From positions 48,174,116-48,238,115 of the forward strand of contig NC_073745.1 in the NCBI RefSeq assembly GCF_029784135.1: a stretch of DNA of 64,000 bases. The letters are read 5' to 3'. How positions within the stretch are numbered: position 1 is the stretch's first letter; each line of letters begins with the position of its first letter. The notes under the pieces were generated by a model. The model made no database searches, was not told the origin of the DNA, and saw nothing but the letters and a program-made list of their open reading frames with translations. The translations under genes were made by a program, and so were the position numbers. The DNA is from Toxorhynchites rutilus septentrionalis. Taxonomy: Eukaryota > Arthropoda > Insecta > Diptera > Culicidae. Shown in pieces: positions 11,470 to 23,500 of this stretch.

Positions 11470-12060
11470 AATTATCTTGAATCTAAAGAGTTTATTGTTT
11501 TGTTATTACTCGATATCCCCATTTTGTTCGGCTAAACCTTCCTGTCTAGCGATTGCCTTTTCCACTCGCCACAGCTTTCACAGTTGGAAAATTTCTTCCC
11601 ATCCAGCTTGTGACATGTTGTACAGTAAATTATATTTAATGCGACGTGCCGAAGCACCACTCAGTGTCGCATTGGAGGCGATTTTAACCTGTAATTGAAC
11701 AATTTGCGATGACAGTGGTACAGTGTCGACTTTCAATGTGGGGTCATAATTTGGACCCCGAACTCTATGTTTACAAAAATGTCCAACTAAATATGTCGCA
11801 TTACATATCCGTCCAATTAGCTAAATGTCGAAGTAAATGTAAATTACTGTACTTTCAATCTGGAAGCAATTTAAGAATAGGTGAAAATTGAATAATCGGG
11901 AAAGTCTCCAACCATCAATAAGCTCAGAACAACTGCTAAATTCATATACTCATCATATCCTGGCAAACAAATTATGAAAAAAATCATTTTGTGTTTTATT
12001 ATTATTTTGGATATTATTTTAGAATGCTTTGAACTGTATTTCGTAAACTCTTTTTTGAAA
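11470..12060. other. Spacer of the duplicated histone relic
   Basis: No gene. A phrase at 11548-11584 (gcgattgccttttccactcgccacag) recurs in altered form at 12167-12193, and 11905-12075 resembles 10340-10500. These similarities mark the boundary of an ancient tandem duplication of the histone unit. Confidence 0.45.
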
Positions 12061-12235
12061 TGTTTAATGGCCCGTGTTTTATGGAATGGTTCCATTTTAG
12101 AAAACTTAGAACTCGTGGTTTGTATAAAGAATAAACGTTTTTCTTCTGCTACCTGCTGCCGTTTTGCGATTGCGTTTGCCACTCGCTGCAACTGCCTGTT
12201 GTTGTCTTGATATCCACCGAACCGAATGTGTTCTA

Positions 12236-12448
12236 TTCTGAATGCGGGTTTTCTTATCGTCGCGAGCAGCTTTGCCAGCCAACTCGATCACTTCGGCGGC
12301 CGAAACTATACAACGGCGGCTAGGTGGACTGGTGCACTGGTGCTAACGCGCTCGGCCTAGCTATCCTTGCGGGGAACTCCAAACCAACACGGTTCGAGCG
12401 GGATTTTGCCTTTCCCTTCACTTTTCCTCCTTTTCCATGTCCAGACAT
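12236..12448 (-). pseudogene. Histone H2A pseudogene, copy 2
   Basis: An ATG at 12448-12446 opens a frame reading [20 protein letters not shown] then VGLEFP, a clear H2A N-terminus. About 30-45 bases that would encode VGRIHRLLRKGNY-AE are deleted. Later parts ([10 protein letters not shown], then EVIELAGKAARDDKKTRI) are recognisable in shifted frames. As in copy 1, the H2A C-terminus after KKTRI is absent and is replaced by the same CACATTCGGTTCGGTGG sequence. The deletion therefore came before the duplication of the unit. The 3' stem-loop is deleted here (near 12068). No H2B partner is seen on its other side. Confidence 0.82.
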
Positions 12449-12714
12449 GGCTGCTTGTGTTGGTTTGTTGATGTGATGTGATGCGAAACGATGTGGCGTA
12501 CGGTTTGGATGAGAATGATCGTTACGGCAGCGGAGCGGGGATTTTTATGCTGACTGGCTGGCTCGAGAATTACGCATGTGTGAGACTGCGACCAATGCTT
12601 CATTGTATTCCGCTGCTGCTCTGGTTGCCCGTTTTGGTCGGTACGATTTGAGGAGCACAAAATGGACCAATCAAAAATGGGCACATAGTGCATTTGGACA
12701 ATGCTTGATATTTC
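12449..12714. promoter_or_regulatory. Upstream region of H2A relic 2
   Basis: This is related near its start to the H2A/H2B intergenic region of copy 1 (alternating gatgtgatgtgatgcg). A CCAAT box in each orientation is visible at 12591-12595 (accaatg) and 12669-12674 (gaccaatc). The H2B gene expected beyond it is missing. Confidence 0.35.
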
Positions 12715-12914
12715 ACAATTATTCAATTGTTTATCTCAAGAAAAATTAAATGTTATTCGTTATGATAGATGCGTAGATATATTTCCTATCAATAGATGCA
12801 AACACCTTTGCGATCTATTGAGAAATGCTCGAGTTATAAGCGTTCCAAATCTTGCATTTTTTCCTACTTGTTCAGTGCCTAGATTTCCATTTCACCCCCT
12901 ATATCTTCCGGTTA

Positions 12915-12994
12915 GACGTAGTCCTACGTCAAAATTATTGCTAAGCTAAGGTGGTTCCACGTCAACCTTGGGGTTATATCAGATATAACCCACC
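12915..12994. repeat. Perfect GACGTAG palindrome followed by a hairpin module
   Basis: GACGTAGTCCTACGTC at 12915-12930 is a seven-base inverted repeat around TC. At 12953-12994 lies the inverted form of the module seen at 6648: CCACGTCAACCTTGGGG, then TTATATC-AGA-TATAACCCACCC. These are probably the adjoining ends of two dispersed elements. Confidence 0.55.
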
Positions 12995-15399
12995 CATTTC
13001 TTATTTCAATTTTCTACTTTTCTACAATTACAATTGTTAAAACAGTCATACACACTTACACTTATGCATAAGTTATTGTTCATGTAACGACCAAAATTTT
13101 CACCAGAAAAATGCCGACCAAAATATTTTTTATTAGATTGAATTTATATGGCAGAACAACGTTTGCCGGGTTTCAGTCTGACGTTCTTGTAGGGAAACTA
13201 CAGAAAACATTCTTCCAAAATCGCTATCCTATTGATCACTTTATTGTTGGAAACTACGAGTTCGATTTCATCCCTGATGCGGAAGATATGCTTTTGATAT
13301 CTTCATGCCAAATATGAGTGGTTACAAGAAAACTATTGCAAAGTGCACTCAAATAAGTATTGATGCGGGCAGTTGAAGTAGGGTTCACGATCTCAGAATA
13401 GAATTTCTGTTTTCTCTCGATCGATAAGCGAACGAAAATCACTTCGAAAAACGTCCATCAACACGAATGAGCAGTCAGAAGTACAACGAAGTACTTCAGA
13501 AGTATTGACTGCTGTTTTTGCACCAAAAACAATGTGTTAACTGGGTAATTTGGCATCAATTCATAAAATCCGGAAGTTCATGACATGTTTTAATGAATAG
13601 GGGCTTCGAATTGTGAACTGGTCAGCTTGTTTGCCAAATCAAAACTCTATCATAAGGAGTGATCGTACGACTAGTAAATGCAGTTTACAAGCTGTATGAG
13701 TGATTTGAAGAGCTTGAACGAGCAGTATCCTTTGCGTAGAACGAGATATACACTACAACATGGCGCAGTTTGGTCGAAACCACCCCGAGTGGGTTATATC
13801 AACTGATTGAGAACTAAAGATTACCTACGAATTAGAAACATATTGTAATTCATGTGAAATTGACGTTAATTTTGTAAAGGAGTGAGAGTTTTTCCATCTG
13901 GTTCTATAGTTATGGATTTTTGTTTTTTTTTTAATGTTTCGTGCCTGAACACAACAATAAAGTTCAAATAGCCAGTATTATAAATGAAAATAGTAATTCA
14001 ACCGACTTCTTACATATCTCTGGAAACTCAGAAAATGGAGTGGTTCTATAGTTATAAAACGCAGTGTAGAACCGGTATATAACAGAGTCATTGGTTTTAT
14101 AACGAGTGCTTCCTATAAAAGCCCTCTCAGAAGTCTTTTAGTAGAAATAGATGAACTACAAGCAATAGTTGTTTGGGAAGATTGGGAAGGGGTCATAATC
14201 AGAATCTGTTTCAAGAAGTTTATGATTCGAAGAATAATCGTGCATTACTAGCGTGCAGAAAAATCTCCAGCGGAACAAACATTGAATACTTCACGTCTAC
14301 TCCAATGATGTCATTGAATATAAAAGACAATTCAACGAAGCACACTTCCACCATTGCAAAAGGATTCAATCAAACATCATTTTGAGTACACCACCTAGCT
14401 CATGTGCCTAATAAATCGTGATTCTCGGAACTTATCGCGCACGATTTAACGTTTTTTGAGCGATTTTACGACCAACACTCAACCATGTCGACACTCGACC
14501 AATAAAAGCCACACGACCGAATACCTTTTGGTCAAAGAAACTGCGGTTGACATATTTGCTTTCGATTATTGCAATATTCTCGATGTTACTCGAATCAATG
14601 AAAATATATATTCCAGCGACGATTCGCTCAGAGCCATACCCATCACATCACACATGAGGATAGCAAAAGGGTGGGGTGGGTGTTTGCTGACGAGTTGTTG
14701 GACGAGAAGAATCATACGAGCGTAAAATTAAAACCGGACAGAGTGCGGCCACCGTGATCCGCTAGGTCAGCTGGATAGCGTGTGCCGTCTCCAATCAAAA
14801 TCGGCACCAGCTGCATCCCTTGCTCGTCGTCGTCGTCGTCGCTGTGGTGGACCGACCAGGACACATCTCAGCGATAAAAATGAAATTTCGAAGCCAGTGT
14901 TTTGTTAGAGCTGCTGGATTCGGGGGAGGTGGGGAGCATTTTAGTTGGGGTGTGTGTGTGTGTGTTTTTTTTACCATCGGATAACAATCGGTAAGCTTTC
15001 CACTCAGCGCGTGGAAATATGTTTAATATTGTGGAGCGTTGTTTCGACTATGTGGGGGTTTCGGAACACAAAAGTTTCCTTCAATGGCGTGAGGTCGACC
15101 CCCCGATCGTAAAATAAACTATAAAAAGCGAGTGCTTTAGTGAACATCTGCGTGAGTAATGCAACGTTTTCATAGCTAATGGAAATAGTTTTATGTCGGT
15201 GCTTGAATATTACAAATTTAACAACGCTATCAAATCAGTGTTGGGAGCTCATATTTGATGAGCCCTGAATAGTGCAAAACGATGGAGCTTGACCGGGCAA
15301 CTAAAGTTTTTCCGCGAATTGGTTGACCATAATATAAACATGATATAGTTTTTTTCTACAATCCAGGAGGTGTATTTAAGTGAAAACAAGCATCTAGAT
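12995..15399. other. Unassigned sequence with simple repeats
   Basis: No gene recognised. The part 13050-13790 is AT-rich and ends in GTGGGTTATATCAACTGA (13790), which resembles half of the hairpin module. Simple repeats are a (TCG)n tract at 14823-14841 and a (TG)n tract at 14950-14965. The interval 14690-15120 is richer in GC and could be host sequence, but shows no exon. Confidence 0.4.
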
Positions 15400-15870
15400 C
15401 TCCACAGTTATTCTCGCGAAAGACGAAAAGGAGGGGAAAAGGATGTAAGAATAATCACACTCGAAGATCAATAGCTTCAAGGAAAACATATATTTGGGAC
15501 ATGTAAGGTCTAACCGAGCCAACACATCTCTCACCGGCACATTGGGCTGCTATCCTCGAGCCCGAAGGGAGTTTTCTAAATTCGATCTGGCGACAAGATA
15601 CAACTCGCACGACCAAACAACGTGTTCGATGTCGTGGTAACCATGGCCACAAACGCAGAGAATGCTGTCGGCAAGATTGAAACTAAAAAGTAGTGCGTCT
15701 AACGAACAGTGATTGGACATGAGTCGGGAGAAGGTGCAAATAAAGTCCCGACTCAAGTCCAGACTTTTGGACCACGGTTTGAGGCTAATCTCAGGGATAA
15801 TTGAGTGGAGCCACCGGCCCAATTCATCTTCATTCCACTTGCGTTGCCAGTTAGCGATGGTATTTTTACG
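15400..15870 (-). pseudogene. 3' end of an RNase H-type non-LTR retrotransposon
   Basis: The minus-strand translation reads NTIANWQRKWNEDELGRWLH onward to HDIEHVVWSC and LENSLRARG. A +1 frame change then gives the RQPNVPVRD segment and the final IDL residues. This is over 80% identical by eye to the C-terminal 140 residues of the element at 37047-39253, including the Cys/His cluster (CVCGHGYHDIEHVVWSC). The 5' break is near 15870, where similarity stops abruptly, so this is a 5'-truncated copy. The 3' UTR can be followed to about 15400 with no poly-A left. Confidence 0.85.
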
Positions 15871-15989
15871 GACTGCATATTTTTTGATCCAAAAACTTCT
15901 TTCAATAGCCTTAAAATTACTTTCAAACAGACTATTGAAATTACATCGATCGGTATAAAAGCAAGTGTCGCTCGAAAATCCGCTCAGTT

Positions 15990-16430
15990 TTGATTGTGCA
16001 ACGATTGGGATAAGATCGCTGGAATGTATGGATGTTTCTCTAACACAAACTTCAAAACAATGAAGCCAGGGAAAACTTGCATTGCAAATTAGATGCAACC
16101 AGCGGGTACTTTTTGCAAATTGGAATGTTTCCCTAACACAGATTTCTAAACCATGGAGCCTGGGGAAACTGGCATTGCAAAATAGATGCAAGTTTTGGGT
16201 ACTTTTGTACTCGCCTGCGTTTCTGCAAATTGGCATTGCAAATGAGATGCAAGCTGCGAGTACTTTTGTACTCGCTTGCAATTTTTACAAACCGGAATAT
16301 GTTTTCCCAAAACAGATTCCGAAACCCATAAGTTGTGAACATCGGCATTGCAGATCTCGGCAATACTTTTATACCCCCATGCATTTTTACACTCCGGAGT
16401 TCGTTTTGCTAACACGGCCTATAAAAGCGG
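15990..16430. repeat. Degenerate tandem repeat containing GGCATTGCA
   Basis: About four units of roughly 85-120 bp are seen. Each has 'ccctaacacagatttc-aaacca', then 'ctggggaaact-ggcattgcaaa' and 'agatgcaag...gtacttttgtactcgc'. GGCATTGCA or close variants occur near 16072, 16171, 16232 and 16344. Related units are found at 18815-18965 and 41095-41290 (inverted). The open frames on both strands here are by-products of the repeat. A TATAAAAG at 16422 could be a promoter relic of the repeat unit. Confidence 0.65.
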
Positions 16431-16722
16431 ATACAAATGCAACGCTTTGGCTCGGTTATTCAAGACTGCATATCCCTTCATGTTGCCAGCTCACTGAACT
16501 TCTACGCATACCGTTTGATGATTAGGCAAAATGTTGATAACTATTTGCTGCGATAATCACTACCAAAATGCATGAATTGACCTAAATTGGGATTTGTTTG
16601 CAATTGAATTCGTGAATTGTTTCTTTCATTCACTACCCAAATCATACCCAATGAGGAACATCCGAGGTGCGATTATTGCTAATTGAAAAGAACATGATCA
16701 AATGATTACTAAGCCAATGGCA

Positions 16723-16764
16723 TTCCTACGTTAACCTTGCGGTTATATCACAGGTATAACCCAT
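16723..16764. repeat. Hairpin/GACGTAGG module, inverted
   Basis: Reads TTCCTACGTTAACCTTGCGG, then TTATATCACAGGTATAACCC, the inverse of the module at 6648. Confidence 0.55.
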
Positions 16765-16797
16765 TCATAGTTTTTTTTCTATCTTTTGAAATAACCA

Positions 16798-17305
16798 ATA
16801 TAGCGCTTTTTTCTAAGTTGCGTTCGGGTTGATGGTGACCGGAAAACGGGTTTTCGGTCTAGCTTATATATTGCAAATTTTACATGCTTACAACTGTCTT
16901 CAGAAGACTTTTAGAGCTTACTACGCAAGCATTTTGCGATGCAGAACTTGTCAATATCACAACTCTACTCAAAGTTATTGATATTTCATAAAAACACATA
17001 AAAAATGCTTGTTGACGGCATTAAAAAGAGCATGCTTGACTTTACATAAAGTGGTATTTCCAAAACTATGTTATTTTTTGTATTTAAGTAAACTTAAATT
17101 GAAATCATGAACTTTTGGGTGAAAATGCATCAGTAACTTTGAGTAGTATTAAGATATTGACAAGTTCTGCATCGCAAAATGTTGGTCATGATAAGCTCTA
17201 AAGGTCTTCTCAAGATAATTTTGATGTAGAGGTTGAAATATGAAAATTTGAGCAAAAAAAACGTTTTTTTCATGGTGACCCTAATGCAGAAAGCGCTATA
17301 AACCA
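16798..17305. mobile_element. Foldback repeat, family B
   Basis: The left arm is about 16798-16990 (from 'tgaaataaccaatatagcgct' to 'actctactcaaagttattgat'). The right arm is about 17125-17305 and is its inverse. The spacer is about 135 bp. There is no ORF. It is directly followed by a second palindrome (17330-17665) of a different family; the same two families are found joined again at 25.2-26.2 kb. Confidence 0.75.
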
Positions 17306-17329
17306 CTTTATGAAAGATCTTTTTTCTCT

Positions 17330-17665
17330 AGACAAAAACTGTATCTGACAAAGTTGTTACATATGATAGGGCGCTCATTTTTATGTTATCAAAAATAGGA
17401 TGACCAAAATTTTCGATCAAATAAAAAATCTTACTTTCTTATCTTTATAGATAGAGGCAAATATAGTTCGACAATTTTGTAGTCTCAATTTTGCTTAATT
17501 ATTGTGAGGCTAGAACATTGTCGAACCATATGTACCTCTATTTATAAAGATAAGAAAGTTAGATTTTTTATTTCATCGAAAATTTTGGTAACCCTATTTT
17601 TGACAACATCAAAACGAGCGCTTTATCGTATGTAACAACTTTGTCAAAGACAGTTTTTGTCTAGG
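17330..17665. mobile_element. Near-perfect hairpin element, family A
   Basis: The arms are about 160 bp: left from TAGACAAAAACTGTATCTGA near 17330 to 'cgacaattttg' near 17482; right from about 17517, ending 'gacagtttttgtcta' at 17665. The spacer between them is only about 35 bp. The arms match at most positions. Transcription through it would give a long, almost fully paired RNA hairpin. No ORF. Confidence 0.8.
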
Positions 17666-18426
17666 GAATAACTGTCAAGCTCTAGATGCTATATTCCACC
17701 TAAATGCACTTCCTGGGCCATTATGCAATGGTTCATGATACTTTTTTATCATTTATTATAACAATATATTCTGTATAACAATATATTCTATACACTGACG
17801 CGGGGTTCAAGTGCGATCTGTCGTTTATCGTTGAACTTTCTATGTCTAACGAAACATTTCGTAGCATTACGAGTTGCGATTGACTAGTTCTCAGAAATTC
17901 AAATTTTTTTAAAGAACTCAACTGCCGCTCCACGCATAGTTTTCCCAGGTTCCAAAATCAGAAACTGAGAAAAACGCAATCAATGTTTTCTTTCCATATT
18001 TGTCTACCAGAAGCTTCATGCATATCAATTTAGCAATATACCGGGTTTTTTATAAGCAGTAAACTGTTGTTTGATGAAATATGAACAGTTCCCCTCACTG
18101 AATAAGTCAAGTTTGGTTACGGGTTCAAAAATTCATGGTGGGACAGTTATGCCTAGAATATCAACATGTGACCATTGAGCTTGATGTTGTTTTTTGAAAT
18201 ACTGGGAATAAACAATTTTTTTTTGCGTTCTTTCGAAAGATCATCCATAAAAACAACATTTCATGAAGAAAAGTGAAATTTGCCAAAAAGTAACATGTGA
18301 GAATTAGGCGTAGAACTGCTGTTTAATTGCATGAAAAAGTAAACAAAATTGGTGCCAGAGCAAGTAGCATCGGAATGTAGTATGTGGTAGTGATATCACT
18401 TGTGAATCATACAATGGTATTGCAGA
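17666..18426. other. Unassigned AT-rich sequence
   Basis: No gene seen. The stretch just after the hairpin (17666-17725) recurs at 26186-26235, so it belongs to the flank of the family A element. A tandem 'tataacaatatattct' repeat sits at 17758-17790. Confidence 0.35.
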
Positions 18427-18965
18427 TCAAAGTAAGTGATCTGCAACACTTTTGCAAAATATAAATCTCATTATTAGGCATTCGCTAACGAGGTGTACAC
18501 GTGTTCTATGAAACTTTTTTTGACGTAGGATTACCTCTTTCGGGAACATATTGAGGTACAAATTGAAAATCGAAAATCGAGCGCACCGATAAAAATTGTC
18601 CAATTTCAAATGCTTATTGCTAAGTCATTTCATGATGGATTGGTGAGATTTTTGCGTCAATCAATTTCGACACTTCATAACAATTTTTCACATTGAATAA
18701 AATAATATATGTCATGAAACTAACTATCGAACAATTGAAAAATCTCAACCCCTATCCTAACGGAAATACCCGCTTCTGATTGGTCAAATTAACGACACAT
18801 GCGGCGGATCCCTAACAGAGACATCAAAACCAAGCTGCCTGAGGGAAATCGGCATTGCAGATACATGAAAAAAGGGGGAGCTTTTTTCCCCACCGACATG
18901 TATTCCCTAACAGAGATTTCAAATCCAAGGTCTCGGGGGGAAATCCGCATTTTAATACCCTCGTG
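18427..18965. repeat. Dispersed repeat, inverted partner at 41.1-41.6 kb
   Basis: The segment 18520-18855 matches the inverse of 41215-41558 with high identity. It starts with the half-palindrome GACGTAGGATTACCTC, then 'ttcgggaacatattgaggtac'. It ends in the GGCATTGCA tandem unit ('ccctaacagagacatcaaaaccaagctgcctg'). No ORF of note. It is a non-autonomous element whose 3' side carries tandem subrepeats. Confidence 0.7.
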
Positions 18966-20049
18966 GTCGATAGTTTAACTAACGACGCGCACAAATGAAT
19001 AGTGCTCATTGTAGCTAGCGTGAACATTGCCGATTGCATAAGTGCTGGCGAATAAGTTTGGAGCGATGAACGAGTGTTTTTTTTTTGTTATTTTCGTTCC
19101 AATAAGAATCTTTCTATGGGTTGATTGAAGAATGATGTTTCAACGAACTGAATAGAACTTATGCTTGATAGAATATAAATAAAATTTAAATTTGAAACTT
19201 TTATGTTGGTACCTTCGTGAAATTTCATATTAATGACCGATCATTTATTGTGAAACTTTTAGCACAACTGTAAGTGTAAAATTGTATATGGTAGCTATTG
19301 TTTTAACATGACTTGCAATTTGAAACGCTATTTTTTCCCCAAGGATAGTGCATGCGATGAGCAAAATTGGAAAAATGAAGGAGTATTCGAAAAAGTGATT
19401 TCACATATGCTCTACATATGGCATATGAGGCATGTAGCATCGTGTTCCGTTGGGTTTGAAGCGAAAAGGAAATGGATTGAATAAACATCCAGAAAATAAA
19501 AAATTATAAATGAAATTACCTTTTCCATTTCAAATATATTTTCTCTATACTAAAGTAACCCTTTTTTTCTGGTAAGAAAACTTGTGTTCGATAATTATAA
19601 TTATCTTATATTACATTGATGAGCCTTTTTTCCTTTATTTCATCCATACATAACACAGGAGCCATCTCGTCCAGAACAACAGAGGGCGGCTTTGGTACGT
19701 GATACGCACCATCTATTGACTATTCACCATCCTTCTATCACTATCACTCGGTTATGGACACTGGTGGAGTGAACAAACAATACCTAACAACCAGACAAAA
19801 CAGACCCAAATTATTATCGAAGAGTTTAACAATGTAATTCTTCAAACATATCCAAAATCAGCATGCAGCAGATAGCCTAACGGAATCCTACGTCAACTCT
19901 GCGGTCGTGTCTTGAACACAACCCTCCTGTAACTTTTTTTTATTCGTTTGAGAATTAGTTCGTTCTTCCAAACCAGAAATGAGTGCATTAGCCCTGCTGA
20001 CTTGTACTTGGACCGATCCATTTATAAATCAACAAATATAAATGGTGGG
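18966..20049. other. Unassigned sequence
   Basis: No gene recognised. It contains one further module at 19884-19925, listed separately. The short AT-rich frames here are not supported as genes. Confidence 0.35.
19884..19925. repeat. Hairpin/GACGTAGGATT module, inverted
   Basis: The inverse strand reads GGGTTGTGTTCAAGACACGA, then CCGCAGAGTTGACGTAGGATTCC. It has the same layout as at 6648 (hairpin, CCGCAAGG-like spacer, TTGACGTAGGA) with a different stem sequence. The compensatory stem change suggests the hairpin itself matters. Confidence 0.55.
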
Positions 20050-20530
20050 ACAGTTTTCACGTCATGTTCACGAAATTTTATGAACTTACTTATAATTTTC
20101 AACAACTCATCCAAAGACATCATTATGGTAAAAATATATGTTTAGAAGTTACGTTGAAAAACATTTGAAGATAATTGGGTTAAAACTGCTAAACATATAT
20201 TTTTGCCATAATGATGTATTTGGAAAAGTTGTTGAAAATTCTAAGCAAATTTATAAAACTTCATGAACATGGCAGTATAACACGACAAACATATTGAAAT
20301 ATTTACTATAAAGAAGGCAATAAATTAGAAATATTTTTTTTGTATACCTCGGGAATGGCTGTATTCAGAAGGAGATTGATAAAGAGCTCTTTTGTTTTAA
20401 ATCATATCAGGATTCATAAATCGTGGCTAGAAATAATTGTTAACATACAAGAATTAGGATTTTCGAAAACTCATAAAAATCGATGTTACAGAAAGTTCGT
20501 CAAAAATAGTTTCACTATCTTGGATTTATT
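20050..20530. repeat. Dispersed repeat with 90-bp inverted arms
   Basis: The segments 20057-20143 and 20186-20272 are inverse copies, around 'tcaacaactcatccaaagacatcattatgg', with a 45-bp spacer. The right arm and the following 250 bp match 35640-35995 at high identity. The short frame at 20340-20549 lies inside the repeat and is not a gene. Confidence 0.65.
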
Positions 20531-23500
20531 TTTTAAATTTTCTACATGACTTCTATTTTATATGAAAAAAATTAAAAACATTAAAAAAACTTTTTTTTGA
20601 TATTACAAATATTTTTTTTAAATAAAAAAAGAGTACTAATTTGTTTCTCAGTGTATATTTTTTTCACGTTCAAACATCAATACTCTCTTTCCAAGATACT
20701 ATTTCGGTACGACATATAGTTTTTCAGATATAAGTTATCCAAGATTTCTCTTACTAAAATCGATACGCCCTTTGCAAAAGTTACACTTGAGTAAAAAAAT
20801 TCCCAAATGCTGTGGAAAACTCATATTTCCACTAACCCAAACGGAATACAAACTTTAATTCGAATCAAAAATGTTTTGTCATTTGTCGATTTCATTTGGA
20901 ATTGCTCTGAATAAAACGGAACATATTCAACCAAAACTGGTAGTTCGTGGCATCCGATTTCGGTCAAAAGAAGTCACGAAAGGATTTCACGGCAGTTCGA
21001 TTCTGGAAAATCCGATTGGCAGTGTTTGCCAATTGATCCATTCACTGAAAAAACGCTTTCGTACGTTCAAATATTATCTTACAGAAATCATTTCCCCCAG
21101 CGGCATTCTTTTGTTGTTACGTGCTACAAATCACGACACAAAAGAGAACGAAACAACTCTGCATCGGTTCGCACTTCATGGTACACCAGCACGCAAGCAA
21201 TACCATCATGTACGCTTTCGGTGCAGAAAGTTTGTTATCTTCTTTGCCTCTAACATATACATATCGAACCTCTCCATGCATCATGAAACAGCAGGATCAT
21301 ACGGACTACGCAAAGCGAATGATTCATATTCAACTAATGTAGCAGATCCCGATTCTTAAGTCTCAGAGAGTGCAAATTATATGATTATTTAGCTCGATAG
21401 AGGCTAAGGGAAGGGTAGTCAGATTATATTTTTCATTTTTACGCTGCTATCTCTTCAAATATATATATTCATATAGACCGCATAGTTCTACTAGCAACAC
21501 CGCTCCAGTGAGAAACAAAAACTCTCTCGTTTTAGCTCTTTTCCCATTCGCTGCTCTCCGCAAATGGTGACCAAATGATGACGTAATTTTTCTTGTATCA
21601 CTTCTCGCTCTGCACTTGTCTGTGCAGTGGTTTCGCTATAGTAGAACGGGACGATATATGCGGTTCAAACTTGTATGCAGGCTCGAAAATGGTGTGCGAT
21701 GTTTGGTACAGTTCGGATATGCAATCAACAATCTTCCTTCCTCTCTTGGTTTAATCATTTAGTGTAACACAAGTGATTACTGTCATTCATACAAGTATCT
21801 GAGTGATCCACTCATATTTATTTATATGTCCGTGAGAGGTTACTTGCATGACACATTGTGTATCATTCGATATTGATCGAAATCCAAACACTGACGTTTG
21901 GAAATTCTGTGATGGGCGAAGTATTCGTGGGCAATCTATATGTTTTGTTGACCAATTCTTGTTCCTTTTTTGAAAAAAAAAAAATGGTAACAAAATAGTT
22001 TGTGTTACATTCGACTATTAGTGAGGAGTATTTGTGCTATCGCACCAGGTAATTGAAAAATGACTACTATAGAGTTTGTTGTACCGTTCACTCCAAAACA
22101 ATCCACTTGTGACGCCGCCTCCGGAGCATTGCATTGGCGCTCCAACGCGAATAAGCCTTTCCGACATGTCCGTGGGTGAGAGTGAAACCGATCTTTTCGA
22201 AGTCATTGCACCCACAATTCCAATGGCTTTCTGGCTGCTGGGACGCCCCTTATTCCGACGTTTTTTGCCATACCCTTCAGCAGTCCCATCTTGTCGAAAA
22301 GCAAAGCTTGGGGCGGACGGCTGTTTTTTCATCGCACAGTAAGCATCACAGCATGTTGACTAGTCCCGGGAGAATGAAAGGATGATTCAACGCTCATTTT
22401 CCTGTTTTTGTAGCGGCTCTCGCGCGACCCCGCCTACAGCCGGACATGGTTGCAGTTTCGTATCCGACGCTCGGCCGGATGCTAGAGGCTGTTATCCTGG
22501 TGTATATACTGGAGCTTGTTCAACAAGGGGTTTTCCGTGCGCAACTTGAACGTTCGCCAAGCGCTTCTGGGAGCCAAGCGCCAGAGTGGAGCCAAGAGCA
22601 GGCAATTTAAACCATTTTGGAGGATTGTTTTTCGGATTGCTGATCAGCTTTTTCACGACCATCGGAAAAAGCACACTGTTTGACATTGGTGAACAATGAA
22701 AAAACATCAAAACGAGAATTCGTCCGCTTTCGCGGCAGTGAGGGTTTCCTGTGGCCAAGCTACAACACTCGGTCCCAGCTGAATGCAATAAAACCCATCG
22801 AGGGAAACACTGCTGAGGCATTCAAGATTTAATTTCACTCCGACACCGAAAAAAAAGTCACTCATTGCAACCCATCTCACAGAAGAGAAAGGTGCGATAA
22901 GAAGCAACCGAAATCGTTAGCAACATGATCACCGTCTAATTTTGCAACAGTTTTTTTTTTCACCCTCGTCTAATCCGTTCCTCTACTGCTGACGACGGCA
23001 AGAGTTAAGAACGACTCAAATTTCAGGCACAGTGTGGGAAAAACGTCAGTTCGCGTGCAACGCGAACCGGAAAGCAACACTTTCAACGTTGTTCAGAAAA
23101 TGGTAAATGTTTCCATTAATTAACTCTCTTTTTTTTGCAGCCTCTCCATCAAAAACAACCCCCATCCGGTTGTTACTAGTTTTCCTGATCGTTGCAACAT
23201 TTTCCGCCCCCTCACAGCAGTTCTCCCTATCTCCCACCCACGCACTTCCGAGTGAGAGAGTACTGTCGGATGCAGAAGGTTTCCTGTTCTTCTAGCCTCC
23301 GACATAGGCGATAGCGGCAGCCAAAGGCGCAAAAGACAATACCAATTAATTTGCCGGGCTACTTCTGCTACAGCTGCTCGCTAACAGGGTGCATATTGGC
23401 GAGTGCCATGGACTGGGAAAGGACTCAACACGAGCCCTGGAGATGTCCTCTCAAATTAGTGCTTACGTTTCTTCGTGTTGTGGTTTTGCGAGTGGAATTG

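Noticed and set aside
12106..12291. 61-codon frame as a small novel protein
   Set aside because: Its first part (IELAGKAARDDKKTRI) is histone H2A, so it is the tail of a pseudogene running into unrelated sequence.
15550..16281. 243-codon ORF as a single protein
   Set aside because: Only the part below about 15870 is retrotransposon coding sequence; the rest is translation of the GGCATTGCA tandem repeat and flanking DNA.
22018..22342. Opposite-strand ORFs of about 90-100 codons
   Set aside because: Both strands are open over the same GC-richer stretch, which is expected by chance; no domain was recognised.
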